The notes under the pieces: generated by a model
What the model saw: the letters and a program-made list of their open reading frames with translations, nothing else
Told to the model about the DNA's origin: nothing
Database searches by the model: none
Shown: piece after piece, positions 36,321-44,253 of the stretch
How the letters are laid out: every line of letters starts with the position of its first letter
Position numbering within the stretch: position 1 is the first letter of the stretch
Assembly (NCBI RefSeq): GCF_006494375.1
Contig: NZ_VHIZ01000050.1
Span: forward strand, 1-64,000
Source of the DNA: Pantoea anthophila
GTDB taxonomy: Bacteria > Pseudomonadota > Gammaproteobacteria > Enterobacterales > Enterobacteriaceae
Length of the DNA stretch: 64,000 nucleotides
Direction: 5' to 3'
Translations under genes and position numbers: made by a program

Positions 36321-37265
36321 TCACACTCCTGCGCAGATGCGCGCTGCACTCTTCACCACGCTGCTGGCGTCAATGCCGTGACGGGCCCGCGTGGCGGCCC
36401 GATCGCCGGCAATCGCATACTCCCCATCGGCAATGCCGAGCCGGACCAGCGGAATGCTGCAGCCGCCTTCTGCCAGCACTTCCGCGACCAGGCTGCCGAC
36501 ACCGCCATTGACGTTATGCTCCTCCACGGTCACGACCGCCGGATAGTGATTTAACAGGTTGCGCAGCTGTTGGGTATCACAGGGTCGAATCGATGGAACC
36601 GCGATCACGCCCGCTGAAATACCCTGCTCAGCCAGTTGCGCAGCGGCGTGAACCACCTCATGAACTGTGGATCCCATCGCCACCAGGGCGATGTCGCGGC
36701 CTTCGCGCAACAGATCGATCGCACCCGGTCTGAAGCGGTAGGTGTCATCATGCAGCTGCGGCAGATCTTTGCCATCAAGGCGGATATAGACCGGGCCGAC
36801 GTGCTCCAGGGCGTAATCAATAATCTGACGACACTCCAGCGGACAGGACGGTGCGTAGATCTCGATGTTGCCAAAGCCGCGCATTACGGCGATATCGTCA
36901 ATGCTGTGATGGGTGCTGGCTAACGGGCCATAACTGGCACCGGCATTCAGCCCGAACAGTTTGACGTTGGTGTTGTTGTAGCAGACATCAACTTTTACCT
37001 GCTCATTGGCGCGTGAAACCAGAAACGGCGCGGCGTTGCAGGTCACGGCGATTTTGCCGCCCAGCGCCAGGCCTGCTGCCGTTCCCACCAGCGTCTGCTC
37101 CGCGATGCCGACGTTAATCAGCCGGTCGGGAAACGCCTTGATAAAAGGCGCGATTTTGGCGGTGGAGGTGGAGTCCGCGACCACCGGTACCAGATCGACG
37201 CCGCGATTAACCGCGTCGATAAAGGCCGTAACCATGACGTTTGCCAGGTGTTGTGCATTACTCAT
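36321..37265 (-). CDS. transketolase C-terminal subunit (split type)
   Basis: A 314-residue protein holding the PYR (pyrimidine-binding) and C-terminal domains of transketolase. INVGIAEQTLVGTAAGLALGG contains the catalytic glutamate of the PYR domain; YGPLASTHHSIDDIAVMRG and VTVEEHNVNGGVGSLVAEVL are also typical. It works only with the N-terminal subunit encoded upstream, overlapping it by 8 bases. The enzyme moves a two-carbon unit between sugar phosphates. Being split and placed with a sugar kinase marks it as catabolic rather than the main pentose-phosphate TktA. Confidence 0.92.
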   Translation of the reverse strand: MSNAQHLANVMVTAFIDAVNRGVDLVPVVADSTSTAKIAPFIKAFPDRLINVGIAEQTLVGTAAGLALGGKIAVTCNAAPFLVSRANEQVKVDVCYNNTNVKLFGLNAGASYGPLASTHHSIDDIAVMRGFGNIEIYAPSCPLECRQIIDYALEHVGPVYIRLDGKDLPQLHDDTYRFRPGAIDLLREGRDIALVAMGSTVHEVVHAAAQLAEQGISAGVIAVPSIRPCDTQQLRNLLNHYPAVVTVEEHNVNGGVGSLVAEVLAEGGCSIPLVRLGIADGEYAIAGDRAATRARHGIDASSVVKSAARICAGV

Positions 37266-38088
37266 CTTTCAGTTCCTCCAGCGCCAGCGCGATCTCTTCG
37301 CCTTTCGGCACCCGGTGATGCCACTCCGCCTTGCTCTGAATAAAGGAGACGCCGAAACCTTTCTCGGTATGCGCCACAACCACCTGCGGCTTGCCGTTCT
37401 GCGGCAGGTTTTCAAGGGTGCTGACGACCGCCGCCATCGCATTGCCGTTACATTCGCTGACCTCCAGCCCGAAAGCGCGCCATTTTTCCGGCAGCGGGTC
37501 CGTGTTCATGATGTCCCGGGTGGCGCCCGCCAGTTGCAGTTTGTTCTTGTCATTGATGATGATCAGATTGTCGAGCCCATAGTGCGCCGCCACCAGAGCG
37601 GCCTCCCAGTTGCTCCCTTCCGCCAGTTCGCCGTCACCGGTCACGACAAAGATGCGGCGGGAACTGCGATCTTTTTTCGCCGCGAGGGCGATGCCTACCG
37701 CCACCGGCAGGCCGTGCCCCAGCGCACCGGTATTCAGCTCAACGCCCGGTGTCTTCTGGCGCACCGGGTGGCCTGGCAAAGGAGAGTCAGCGTGCTGATA
37801 GGTGGTAAGCCACTCCGTCGGAAAATAGCCCGCTTCCGCCAGTACGCAGTAGTAGCCCCCTACCGCATGCCCTTTGGACTGAATGTAGATGTCGCGATCG
37901 TTATCTTCTGTGCGATCCGGTGCGCAGTTCAGAATACGGAAGTAGAGCGCGGTCAGGATCTCGACCTGTGACAGGTCAGCACCGGTGTGCCCGCCTGCCG
38001 GACTGCCCGCGTTAAGCTGGATAATGCGGCGGCGTATCGCCCGCGCCCGGCGTTCAAGCTCATCGACTGAAAGATTGAAAGGGTTCAT
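37258..38088 (-). CDS. transketolase N-terminal subunit (split type)
   Basis: A 276-residue thiamine-diphosphate-binding half of a split transketolase. The TPP/Mg motif is VTGDGELAEGSNWEAALVAAHYGLDNLIIINDKN; NAGSPAGGHTGADLSQVEIL and NTGALGHGLPVAVGIALA are the substrate-side and cofactor motifs. It is the first gene of the operon, preceded by AGAGG 6 bases before the ATG. A perfect palindrome lies 27 bases upstream, placed to act as an operator over the promoter or leader. Confidence 0.92.
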   Translation of the reverse strand: MNPFNLSVDELERRARAIRRRIIQLNAGSPAGGHTGADLSQVEILTALYFRILNCAPDRTEDNDRDIYIQSKGHAVGGYYCVLAEAGYFPTEWLTTYQHADSPLPGHPVRQKTPGVELNTGALGHGLPVAVGIALAAKKDRSSRRIFVVTGDGELAEGSNWEAALVAAHYGLDNLIIINDKNKLQLAGATRDIMNTDPLPEKWRAFGLEVSECNGNAMAAVVSTLENLPQNGKPQVVVAHTEKGFGVSFIQSKAEWHHRVPKGEEIALALEELKDE

Positions 38089-38114
38089 GTTCTGCCTCTG
38101 AATTTTAAATCGAC

Positions 38115-38132
38115 CGTGAATATATATTCACG
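38115..38132. promoter_or_regulatory. palindromic candidate operator 1 (operon side)
   Basis: A perfect 18-bp palindrome, CGTGAATATATATTCACG, 27 bases before the first operon gene. Its core TGAATATATATTCA recurs at 38319-38332. It is a candidate site for the divergently encoded SorC-family regulator. Confidence 0.7.
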
Positions 38133-38318
38133 ATGGGTAAAAAAATTAACCGTTAACGTATCCGGTCCGGAATCGGCCGCCTGTCATCCTGTATAAATGC
38201 GTCGTTAAACAGCGTGTCAGCTCGGTTCATCACCTGACGGCTATCTCCATCCCCCCATGATCCCTACAGCCTGACAACCGGCACGATAGGGACAAAAGGG
38301 CCTGCTCACGAATTTCAA

Positions 38319-38332
38319 TGAATATATATTCA
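38319..38332. promoter_or_regulatory. palindromic candidate operator 2 (regulator side)
   Basis: A perfect 14-bp palindrome, TGAATATATATTCA, identical to the core of operator 1 and about 190 bases from it. The two sites could bind regulator tetramers with DNA looping, as known for SorC-family proteins; that is inference. Confidence 0.68.
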
Positions 38333-38486
38333 GTGACGATTTTATATGCATAATGACTATGCGCCTCTGCTGAGGCATCGTCCAACAGGCGATCGTCAAA
38401 AAGCGAAAACGATCACAAATTCGCCTGCGTTGTGATTTTGATGATCATGGTTAACAATACCGGGCAGACTCTGAGAGGGAAAACTG

Positions 38487-39437
38487 ATGGCCAAACAGGA
38501 TGAACAGCGACTGATGGTGAAGATCGCCACCCTGTACTATATCGAGGGGCTGAAGCAGTCGGAGATCGCGCAGTCGCTGTCCCTGTCGCAGTCCTTTGTC
38601 TCACGCATCCTTAATCGCAGCGTAAAAGAGGGCGTGGTCAAAATCAGCGTTGTGCCGCCGGCCAATGTCTATCCTGAGCTGGAAAAAGCGATTGAGCAGA
38701 CCTACCACCTGCCCCAGGCGATTGTGGTTGATGTGCCGGACCAGGCTTCTCCGCTGCAGATCAAACAGGCGATTGGATCGGCGGCAGCGCACTATCTCGA
38801 AACCCGCCTGCGCAACGATGAACTGATTGGCATCTCCTCCTGGAGCGGCACCATCCGGGCGATGGTCGATGCGCTGCATCCGCTCAACATCGCCTGCAAA
38901 GGGGTTATTCAGCTGCTGGGCGGGGTTGGCGCTAACGGCAATGTGCAGGCCACCATTCTGACGCAGAATCTGGCGGCGCTGCTGAACTGCCCCGCCTGGC
39001 TGCTGCCGTCACAGTCAATCGAACATTCGGTCAGCGATCGCCAGCGGCTGTCAGCCAACGCGGAGGTGGCGGAGGTACTGGATCAGTTTGAGCAGGTCGA
39101 TCTGGCGATTGTCGGTATTGGCGACCTTGAGCCGTCAGCCCTGTTGCGCAATTCGGGCAACTACTACGATGGTGAAATGCTGCAGACCCTGGCGGCACGC
39201 GGTGCCGTGGGGGATATCTGCCTGCACTACTTCGATGCCTGCGGGCAGCCGGTGCTGCAGCCGGAAGAAGATCCGGTGATCGGCATGGAGCTGGCGCAGG
39301 TTAAGCAGTGCCCGCAGGTAGTGGGACTGGCAGGCGGACGCGAGAAAGCGCCGGCGATTCGTGCGGCGCTGCTGGGCGGCTACATTAAAGTGCTGATCGT
39401 CGATTATCCGACGGCGCGGCTGCTGCTCGCGCCGTAA
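38487..39437 (+). CDS. SorC/DeoR-family sugar-binding transcriptional regulator
   Basis: A 316-residue SorC-family regulator with an N-terminal HTH (LKQSEIAQSLSLSQSFVSRILNRSVKEGVV, about residues 22-51). The NagB/RpiA-like effector domain includes DELIGISSWSGTIRAMVDAL, IQLLGGVGANGNVQATIL and VGLAGGREKAPAIRAALLGGYIKVLIVD. These proteins bind a sugar phosphate. It is divergent from the kinase/transketolase operon, its most likely target, and is flanked by paired palindromes. GAGGG precedes the ATG. Confidence 0.92.
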   Translation: MAKQDEQRLMVKIATLYYIEGLKQSEIAQSLSLSQSFVSRILNRSVKEGVVKISVVPPANVYPELEKAIEQTYHLPQAIVVDVPDQASPLQIKQAIGSAAAHYLETRLRNDELIGISSWSGTIRAMVDALHPLNIACKGVIQLLGGVGANGNVQATILTQNLAALLNCPAWLLPSQSIEHSVSDRQRLSANAEVAEVLDQFEQVDLAIVGIGDLEPSALLRNSGNYYDGEMLQTLAARGAVGDICLHYFDACGQPVLQPEEDPVIGMELAQVKQCPQVVGLAGGREKAPAIRAALLGGYIKVLIVDYPTARLLLAP

Positions 39438-39473
39438 GGAGTGCGCCCGCTGCCATGCCGGGGCGCTTTCCGG

Positions 39474-40103
39474 TCAGATCGTGCGGTAGGCGGTGGTAAC
39501 CTTCCACAGATAGCGCGGAGCCTGCGCCGCCGGATGTTTGTTCTGAACATGCTGGTAAAACTCATCCGGCGACATCGCATTGATCATCGCAATGGCACGA
39601 TCGCGGTCGCGGGAGAAGGTTCGCAGCAGCGCACCGGCACCATTGGCATAGGAGACGATGGTGGCATAACGCAGCGTCAGCGGATCGCGAATCCCTGACA
39701 GAGCGGAATCCTGCAGGATGCGGATATAGGCGGTGCCGATATCGATATTTTTAGCCGGATCTCGCAGTTCGGCATTCGATGGCTGACCGCGGCGACCCTG
39801 CGTCCGGTAGACTTCACGCCCGGCGGTCGAGGCTTTGATCTGCATCAGGCCCACCGCATTCGAACGGCTCACCACGCCAGGATTTCCCCCCGACTCGACA
39901 CTGATAATGGCGCTGATAAGCTTCTCATCAACGCCATAATGACTGGCGGCATCTTCGGTAAACATTGACCATGCGCTGTTAACGCTGGAAGGCGGTGCCT
40001 GAGTGAGTGGCGTATTACGCTGTTTCACTGCGTGGTGCGGTGGCTCGCTGGCACAGCCGGTCAGGAGTAACGCTGAGAGTATAAGGTGTCGGATTTTCAG
40101 CAA
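39474..40103 (-). CDS. emtA: membrane-bound endo-type lytic transglycosylase MltE (EmtA)
   Basis: A 209-residue outer-membrane lipoprotein that cleaves peptidoglycan glycan strands internally. The lipobox LLLTGC ends at Cys17. The catalytic glutamate is E70 in IISVESGGNP, followed by AVGLMQIKAST and VSYANGAGALLRTFS, the family-1 SLT motifs. The start is TTG, supported by alignment to E. coli MltE and a GAG 8 bases upstream. It is back to back with ldcA, as in E. coli. Confidence 0.92.
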   Translation of the reverse strand: MLKIRHLILSALLLTGCASEPPHHAVKQRNTPLTQAPPSSVNSAWSMFTEDAASHYGVDEKLISAIISVESGGNPGVVSRSNAVGLMQIKASTAGREVYRTQGRRGQPSNAELRDPAKNIDIGTAYIRILQDSALSGIRDPLTLRYATIVSYANGAGALLRTFSRDRDRAIAMINAMSPDEFYQHVQNKHPAAQAPRYLWKVTTAYRTI

Positions 40104-40266
40104 TTTTTCGTCTCATAGCGGTAGTGGCGAATGCTATCATACCCAGACAGCCTGAGAGCAAAATTACCGTTTATCCTAAATGCACGAAAAAGCGGCCCGT
40201 GTCGTGACTTCAGGGGTGTATTTCGTCATCATCGCCTCAGGTCAAGGGCGCTAACAGCAGGAAAGT

Positions 40267-41193
40267 ATGATGATTTCACGTTCAGTTCGTCTTATCTCCC
40301 CCTCCGGTTACTGTCACAATCAGCCTGCGGCACTGTGCGGCATTGCGCGACTGCGCGAGGCGGGCCATCGGGTAGAGAATGAGCAGATCATTACCCGGCG
40401 TTTTCAGCGCTTCGCCGGGACAGACGCCGAACGGCTGGCGGATATTAACCAGCTTGCCACACTCAGCACGCTGCCCGATGTGGTGCTGGCGGTGCGCGGC
40501 GGTTATGGTGCCAGCCGGTTACTGGAATCGATCGACTATGTCGGCCTGCAGCGTCGCCTGCTGAATCAGCCGCTGGCGCTGTGCGGGCACAGTGATTTCA
40601 CCGCCATTCAGCTGGCGCTGCTGGCGCAGGTCGGCTTAATCACCTTCAGCGGTCCGATGCTGGCCGGCAACTTCGGTGCCGCGACCTTATCTGAATTTAC
40701 CCTGCATCACTTCTGGCAGGCTCTGACATCACCTACAGTAGACGTGGCATGGCAGAGCGAAACGCCTGATGAGGGTGAGTGGCAGGGGACGCTATGGGGC
40801 GGTAATCTGGCGATGCTCTGCTCGCTGACTGGCACGCCGTGGATGCCACAGATTGAAAACGGCATTCTGGTTATTGAGGATGTGAATGAACATCCGTTCC
40901 GCATAGAACGTATGCTGATTCAGCTGCAGCAGAGCGGCATTCTGGCGCGCCAGCGGGCGCTGGTCACCGGCAGCTTTACCAGCACCGCACTGACAGAGTA
41001 TGACAACGGGTTTGACTTCAGCACCGTCTGGCAGCGGGTGCGTGAAACCACCGGCCTGCCGGTGATCAGCGGTCTGGATTTTGGTCACGCGGCTGACACC
41101 GTGACCCTGCCCCTGGGGGCCAGCGCACGATTAGCGGTCCGTCAGGGCCAGGCCAGTTTACAGGCAAGCGGGCATCCCGTTCTGCGGGAATAA
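40267..41193 (+). CDS. ldcA: murein tetrapeptide LD-carboxypeptidase
   Basis: A 308-residue cytoplasmic S66-family peptidase that removes the terminal D-Ala from recycled murein tetrapeptides. The nucleophile Ser109 lies in LCGHSDFTAIQ, the catalytic Glu in VIEDVNEHPFRIERML and the His in SGLDFGHAADTVTLPLG. Two adjacent ATGs (40267, 40270) follow an AGGAA. Its neighbour emtA produces muropeptides that can enter this recycling route. Confidence 0.94.
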   Translation: MMISRSVRLISPSGYCHNQPAALCGIARLREAGHRVENEQIITRRFQRFAGTDAERLADINQLATLSTLPDVVLAVRGGYGASRLLESIDYVGLQRRLLNQPLALCGHSDFTAIQLALLAQVGLITFSGPMLAGNFGAATLSEFTLHHFWQALTSPTVDVAWQSETPDEGEWQGTLWGGNLAMLCSLTGTPWMPQIENGILVIEDVNEHPFRIERMLIQLQQSGILARQRALVTGSFTSTALTEYDNGFDFSTVWQRVRETTGLPVISGLDFGHAADTVTLPLGASARLAVRQGQASLQASGHPVLRE

Positions 41194-41215
41194 AGAACGT
41201 TTCAGGAGATCGACA

Positions 41216-41878
41216 TTGAAGCCGTTGTATGACGATTTGTGGATCTCAACCCCGGAATTTCCGGTGGAAGATGCCGTTAATGACCTGATGATGCATGGCT
41301 TTATGCTGCGTCACCCTCGCGGCAATCTGCTGATTGGCCGCGTAGAAAATCCGCTCGATCATGAAGTGCTGGCCGATAGCGGTGGCGTGATCCGCCACTA
41401 TCTGACCCACTGGCACGAGTCTGCGCCGGGGGCGGCGGTGATCCAGCAGCGCTTCAGCAGCGCACTTTACTGCCATAGCCGGTCGCTGGGCCCCATCAGC
41501 CGCTTCGCGGAGCCTGATGACACCTTTTCGCAGCAGGAGACGCACTTCGGGGATTTTCATCTGCTGCCGACGCCAGGGCACACGCCGGGCAGCAGCAGTT
41601 ACCTCTATACCTCGCCGCTGGGGCTGACCTATCTGTTTGTCGGGGATACGGTGACGCGGTCGCACGATAACTGGATCACCGTGCTGGTGCCGGACAGTAA
41701 TCCCGCGGAGCTGAGTCAGACGCTGGAATTTTACCGTTCGCTGCGTCCCGACGTGGTGCTGATGAGCACCACGCGTGGACATCTCTCGTGGAAAAAGGTC
41801 ACCCTGCAGAGCTGGCTGGCGGCGATCGATGAAGCTGAGCAGCACCCGCTCGATCTGCGTCAGCAGCCGCTGTTCTGA
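41216..41878 (+). CDS. metallo-beta-lactamase-fold hydrolase with altered metal motif
   Basis: A 220-residue MBL-fold protein starting at TTG (AGGAG 7 bases upstream). The usual HxHxDH motif reads THWHESAPGA here: H65 and H67 are kept, but the Asp and third His are Glu/Ser and Ala/Pro types. Later ligands look normal: LLPTPGHTPGSSSYL and LFVGDTVTRSH. It may bind one metal or have changed activity. It follows ldcA by 22 bases and may be cotranscribed. The substrate is unknown. Confidence 0.8.
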   Translation: MKPLYDDLWISTPEFPVEDAVNDLMMHGFMLRHPRGNLLIGRVENPLDHEVLADSGGVIRHYLTHWHESAPGAAVIQQRFSSALYCHSRSLGPISRFAEPDDTFSQQETHFGDFHLLPTPGHTPGSSSYLYTSPLGLTYLFVGDTVTRSHDNWITVLVPDSNPAELSQTLEFYRSLRPDVVLMSTTRGHLSWKKVTLQSWLAAIDEAEQHPLDLRQQPLF

Positions 41879-42292
41879 TTACAGCGTTTTCGTCAGATAG
41901 TGGCGCTGGTGGTGGCGTGGATAGTTATCCAGGCTGAAACGCAGCGTATAGCCAAGCTTTTCATAAAACGGTCGCGCCTGAAAACTGGCGGTATCCACTT
42001 GGGCAAAGCGGCAGCCGCGATCCCGCGCCTCCTGCTCGGCGGCCTGAATCAGCGCGCTGCCCGCCCCCTGCCCGCGCAGCGCCTCACTGACCCACAGCAT
42101 ATCAATCCGCAGCCAGTTTCCGGCCGTTGACCCGGTCAGACCCGCCAGCTTTTTGCCCTGCTCATCACGGATGAAGACGCCAATTGAGCGGATCTCATCC
42201 ACATTAATAAACTTACGGTTGAAGGCGGTCAGACCCAGTCTGACCTCATCCAGATCCTGTGCGGTAACCGTGTCAGTAATTTCAGGTTTCAT
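41879..42292 (-). CDS. GNAT-family N-acetyltransferase
   Basis: A 137-residue GNAT enzyme. The acetyl-CoA-binding motif A is [29 protein letters not shown] (about residues 69-97) with the Q/RxxGxG/A loop. The end [27 protein letters not shown] is the usual motif B. The acceptor is unknown. It converges with the MBL gene, the two stops being directly adjacent, so no room is left for a separate terminator between them. Confidence 0.88.
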   Translation of the reverse strand: MKPEITDTVTAQDLDEVRLGLTAFNRKFINVDEIRSIGVFIRDEQGKKLAGLTGSTAGNWLRIDMLWVSEALRGQGAGSALIQAAEQEARDRGCRFAQVDTASFQARPFYEKLGYTLRFSLDNYPRHHQRHYLTKTL

Positions 42293-42313
42293 CGTGGCTT
42301 CCGGTGTCAGGTA

Positions 42314-42697
42314 TCAGGTGTCAGAGCGCGCTCTGTCGTCGTAGCGCTCCAGCGTCAGTGCATCCACATCGCGTTTTTCACTGCGGCTGCAGGGCAGCAG
42401 TTTATCGCTACCGCGATAAACAAAGAAGGTCGCCTGGGTGCGCTGATTCACAATCAGCTGATCGCCATTGCGAAAGCGGGTAATCGCCACTTTGTCGCCC
42501 GCCTCCAGACGGGTACGCTGCTGGCCTGCGGCAATCTGGAAGTGTCCGGGAGGCCACATCAGGGTGGATAATCCATATTCGGCGCGTGAAATGGTCATGG
42601 TCGCCCGACCGGGACAGGTGAGCTGAAATTCAGTTTCGCTCCATGCGGGCGCGACGTGGCAGGCCATCAGGCCCAGAGCAATCAATGCTGCCTTCAT
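42314..42697 (-). CDS. exported protein of unknown function
   Basis: A 127-residue protein with a clear signal peptide (MKAALIALGLMACHVAPAWS), so it is periplasmic. The mature domain has a cysteine near each end (LTCPGRAT, LLPCSRSEKRD) that could form a disulfide, and a beta-rich pattern (GDKVAITRFRNGDQLIVNQR). GGAG stands 7 bases before the ATG. It lies 21 bases upstream of the GNAT gene on the same strand and may be cotranscribed. I do not recognise the family. Confidence 0.72.
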   Translation of the reverse strand: MKAALIALGLMACHVAPAWSETEFQLTCPGRATMTISRAEYGLSTLMWPPGHFQIAAGQQRTRLEAGDKVAITRFRNGDQLIVNQRTQATFFVYRGSDKLLPCSRSEKRDVDALTLERYDDRARSDT

Positions 42698-42847
42698 GCT
42701 GTGTCTCCACTGAAGAGGATTTCTACAGGAATGAATAGCTTAACATATCCCTGCCCCCTGATGAGGCACGGGCGCGTCGGGAACAAGACCACGAAAAGAT
42801 AGAATCGGGGTGAGAAAAAGCGGAAAGTTGAGAAAAGATAAAGTAAT

Positions 42848-42880
42848 CCGGTCAGCATATCAGCGCCGCATGCTGACCGG
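42848..42880 (-). terminator. hairpin behind the 60-residue ORF
   Basis: 11-base perfect arms CCGGTCAGCAT (42848-42858) and ATGCTGACCGG (42870-42880). On the minus strand ATTACTTT follows, a weak U tract. It lies directly after the small gene at 42888-43070. Confidence 0.6.
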
Positions 42881-42887
42881 ATAACGG

Positions 42888-43070
42888 TTATTCGGCGGCA
42901 ACCTCTGCGGCCACCAGCATCAGCGCCAGCCCGGCATTCTCGCTGTCATACGCCTGCATCGCTGCGCGAATACGCTCGGAGCAGGCAACGACCTGTTGCT
43001 TCTTATCGGCATCTAACTGGTCAATCGCGTGGCGAATAATCATTAGACTGGCTTCTTCTTCTTTCATCAT
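42888..43070 (-). CDS. small acidic helical protein of unknown function
   Basis: A 60-residue, almost wholly helical cytoplasmic protein (IIRHAIDQLDADKKQQVVACSERIRAAMQAYD, ending ALMLVAAEVAAE). An AGGGAT precedes two adjacent ATGs. A strong hairpin follows the stop, so it looks like an independent transcription unit. I do not recognise it by name. Confidence 0.65.
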   Translation of the reverse strand: MMKEEEASLMIIRHAIDQLDADKKQQVVACSERIRAAMQAYDSENAGLALMLVAAEVAAE

Positions 43071-43281
43071 TTATCCCTGGATTTGCCTAAGTGGTGCGCA
43101 AAGGAGCCAAGAATACCGTTTATTGATAAGCAAAGTCACCCTTTTACATTCCTGTTGCTTAACGATTAAACAAATCGCAAACAGGAAGCGCAGCGGAAAC
43201 TGCTATGATTAACAAAATGATGGCCTGGCAGAAGAGACGCCACGCCACGACACGCCCAGGGATTGAAGCAGGTAGAAAATC

Positions 43282-43611
43282 ATGATGCGACTCAGCATTT
43301 TTATCCTCATCACCATACTGACTGGATGTTCATCTGGCCCGAAAGGGGTCGACTGTCCGGGTGAGGTTTCGACAATTTATGGTCAGCCGATGGGGCAAAC
43401 GCAGGGGCGGATTTTTGATCTGGTCAGCGCCTTCACCGTGACCCGGGATGACGTCAGCGTGGAGAGTGGGCCGCTGCAGTCGCTGGATCGCTTTAAATAT
43501 GTCCCCTCCGCCGTGACGCGGGAAGGCTACTATGCGCAGCGCCTCTCTGATAAGCAGTTCCGGCTGATCAATCCCTACCAGGATACCCAGATCACCTGGA
43601 CCTGTCCGTAA
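43282..43611 (+). CDS. small lipoprotein of unknown function
   Basis: A 109-residue protein with a lipobox (ILTGC, cysteine at residue 16) after a short signal, so it is a lipoprotein; the residues after Cys (SSG) favour the outer membrane. The mature part has cysteines VDCPGEV and TWTCP at its two ends. AGGT stands before the ATGs. I do not recognise the family. The next gene follows at 43673. Confidence 0.72.
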   Translation: MMRLSIFILITILTGCSSGPKGVDCPGEVSTIYGQPMGQTQGRIFDLVSAFTVTRDDVSVESGPLQSLDRFKYVPSAVTREGYYAQRLSDKQFRLINPYQDTQITWTCP

Positions 43612-43672
43612 GGGGTGAATCCTGCTGCCAGATGGTTTATTGTCAGGAAACGTCAAGCAGCAGGTTTCCCCG

Positions 43673-44230
43673 ATGGAAAAGCGTCTGGATAACAACGGTT
43701 ATATCGACTTCCCCTTTCCGGCCACCCGCAATGCGGATGGCTCCGTCAATCCGTGCGGTATTGATTTAACGCTGGAAACCAGCCGGCTGGAGGAGATTGC
43801 GGTCCTGAACCGCTCAGAAAACCTGCGCCGTCTGGTCGAAGAGGTCAATCTGCAGGAGGGGCTGTTTATGACGCTCGCCTGCGACTGGCAGCAGCAGGCC
43901 GATGCGGTCTGTGGCTTTATCGATGTGGCCTTTCGTCCCGATCTGCCGCAGCACGGTCACGACGAGGCACTGGCGCTGGAAGCGCATTTCATCCGCTACC
44001 TGGCCGGGCAGGAGAAGCAGCATAACCTGCCTGCTGAAACGCTGGTAAATTATGCCCGCTCGGTGCTCGACTGGAGCTGGTCGCCTCTGCGCCAGCGTCA
44101 GCGCGACTATGAAAAGATCACCGTTCAGTTCTATTGTCCGCAGGCTGACGACGCCGAATGGTGTTTCGATCACCTGCGTCATTTTCTGGTGAGCGTTTAT
44201 CCGGCCTGCGTCACGGCCCGCTCACGCTGA
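43673..44230 (+). CDS. conserved-looking protein of unknown function
   Basis: A 185-residue soluble protein. The start at 43673 (MEKRLDNNGYIDFPFPATR) is preferred; an upstream in-frame start at 43640 lacks a ribosome binding site. No signal peptide or membrane helix is visible. It is rich in acidic residues and Leu, with a YARSVLDWSWSPLRQRQRDY segment. Codon use matches neighbours. I do not recognise it. It lies 24 bases before the Ppx/GppA-like gene and could be its operon partner. Confidence 0.7.
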   Translation: MEKRLDNNGYIDFPFPATRNADGSVNPCGIDLTLETSRLEEIAVLNRSENLRRLVEEVNLQEGLFMTLACDWQQQADAVCGFIDVAFRPDLPQHGHDEALALEAHFIRYLAGQEKQHNLPAETLVNYARSVLDWSWSPLRQRQRDYEKITVQFYCPQADDAEWCFDHLRHFLVSVYPACVTARSR

Positions 44231-44253
44231 TCCCCCTGGCATCCGGAGTCGCT

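Larger units (their letters stand above)
38089..38486. other. divergent intergenic region of the sugar operon
   Basis: A 398-base spacer between the split-transketolase operon and the SorC-type regulator gene. It contains the two matching AT-rich palindromes and should hold both promoters. I see no ORF or RNA gene in it. Confidence 0.6.
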
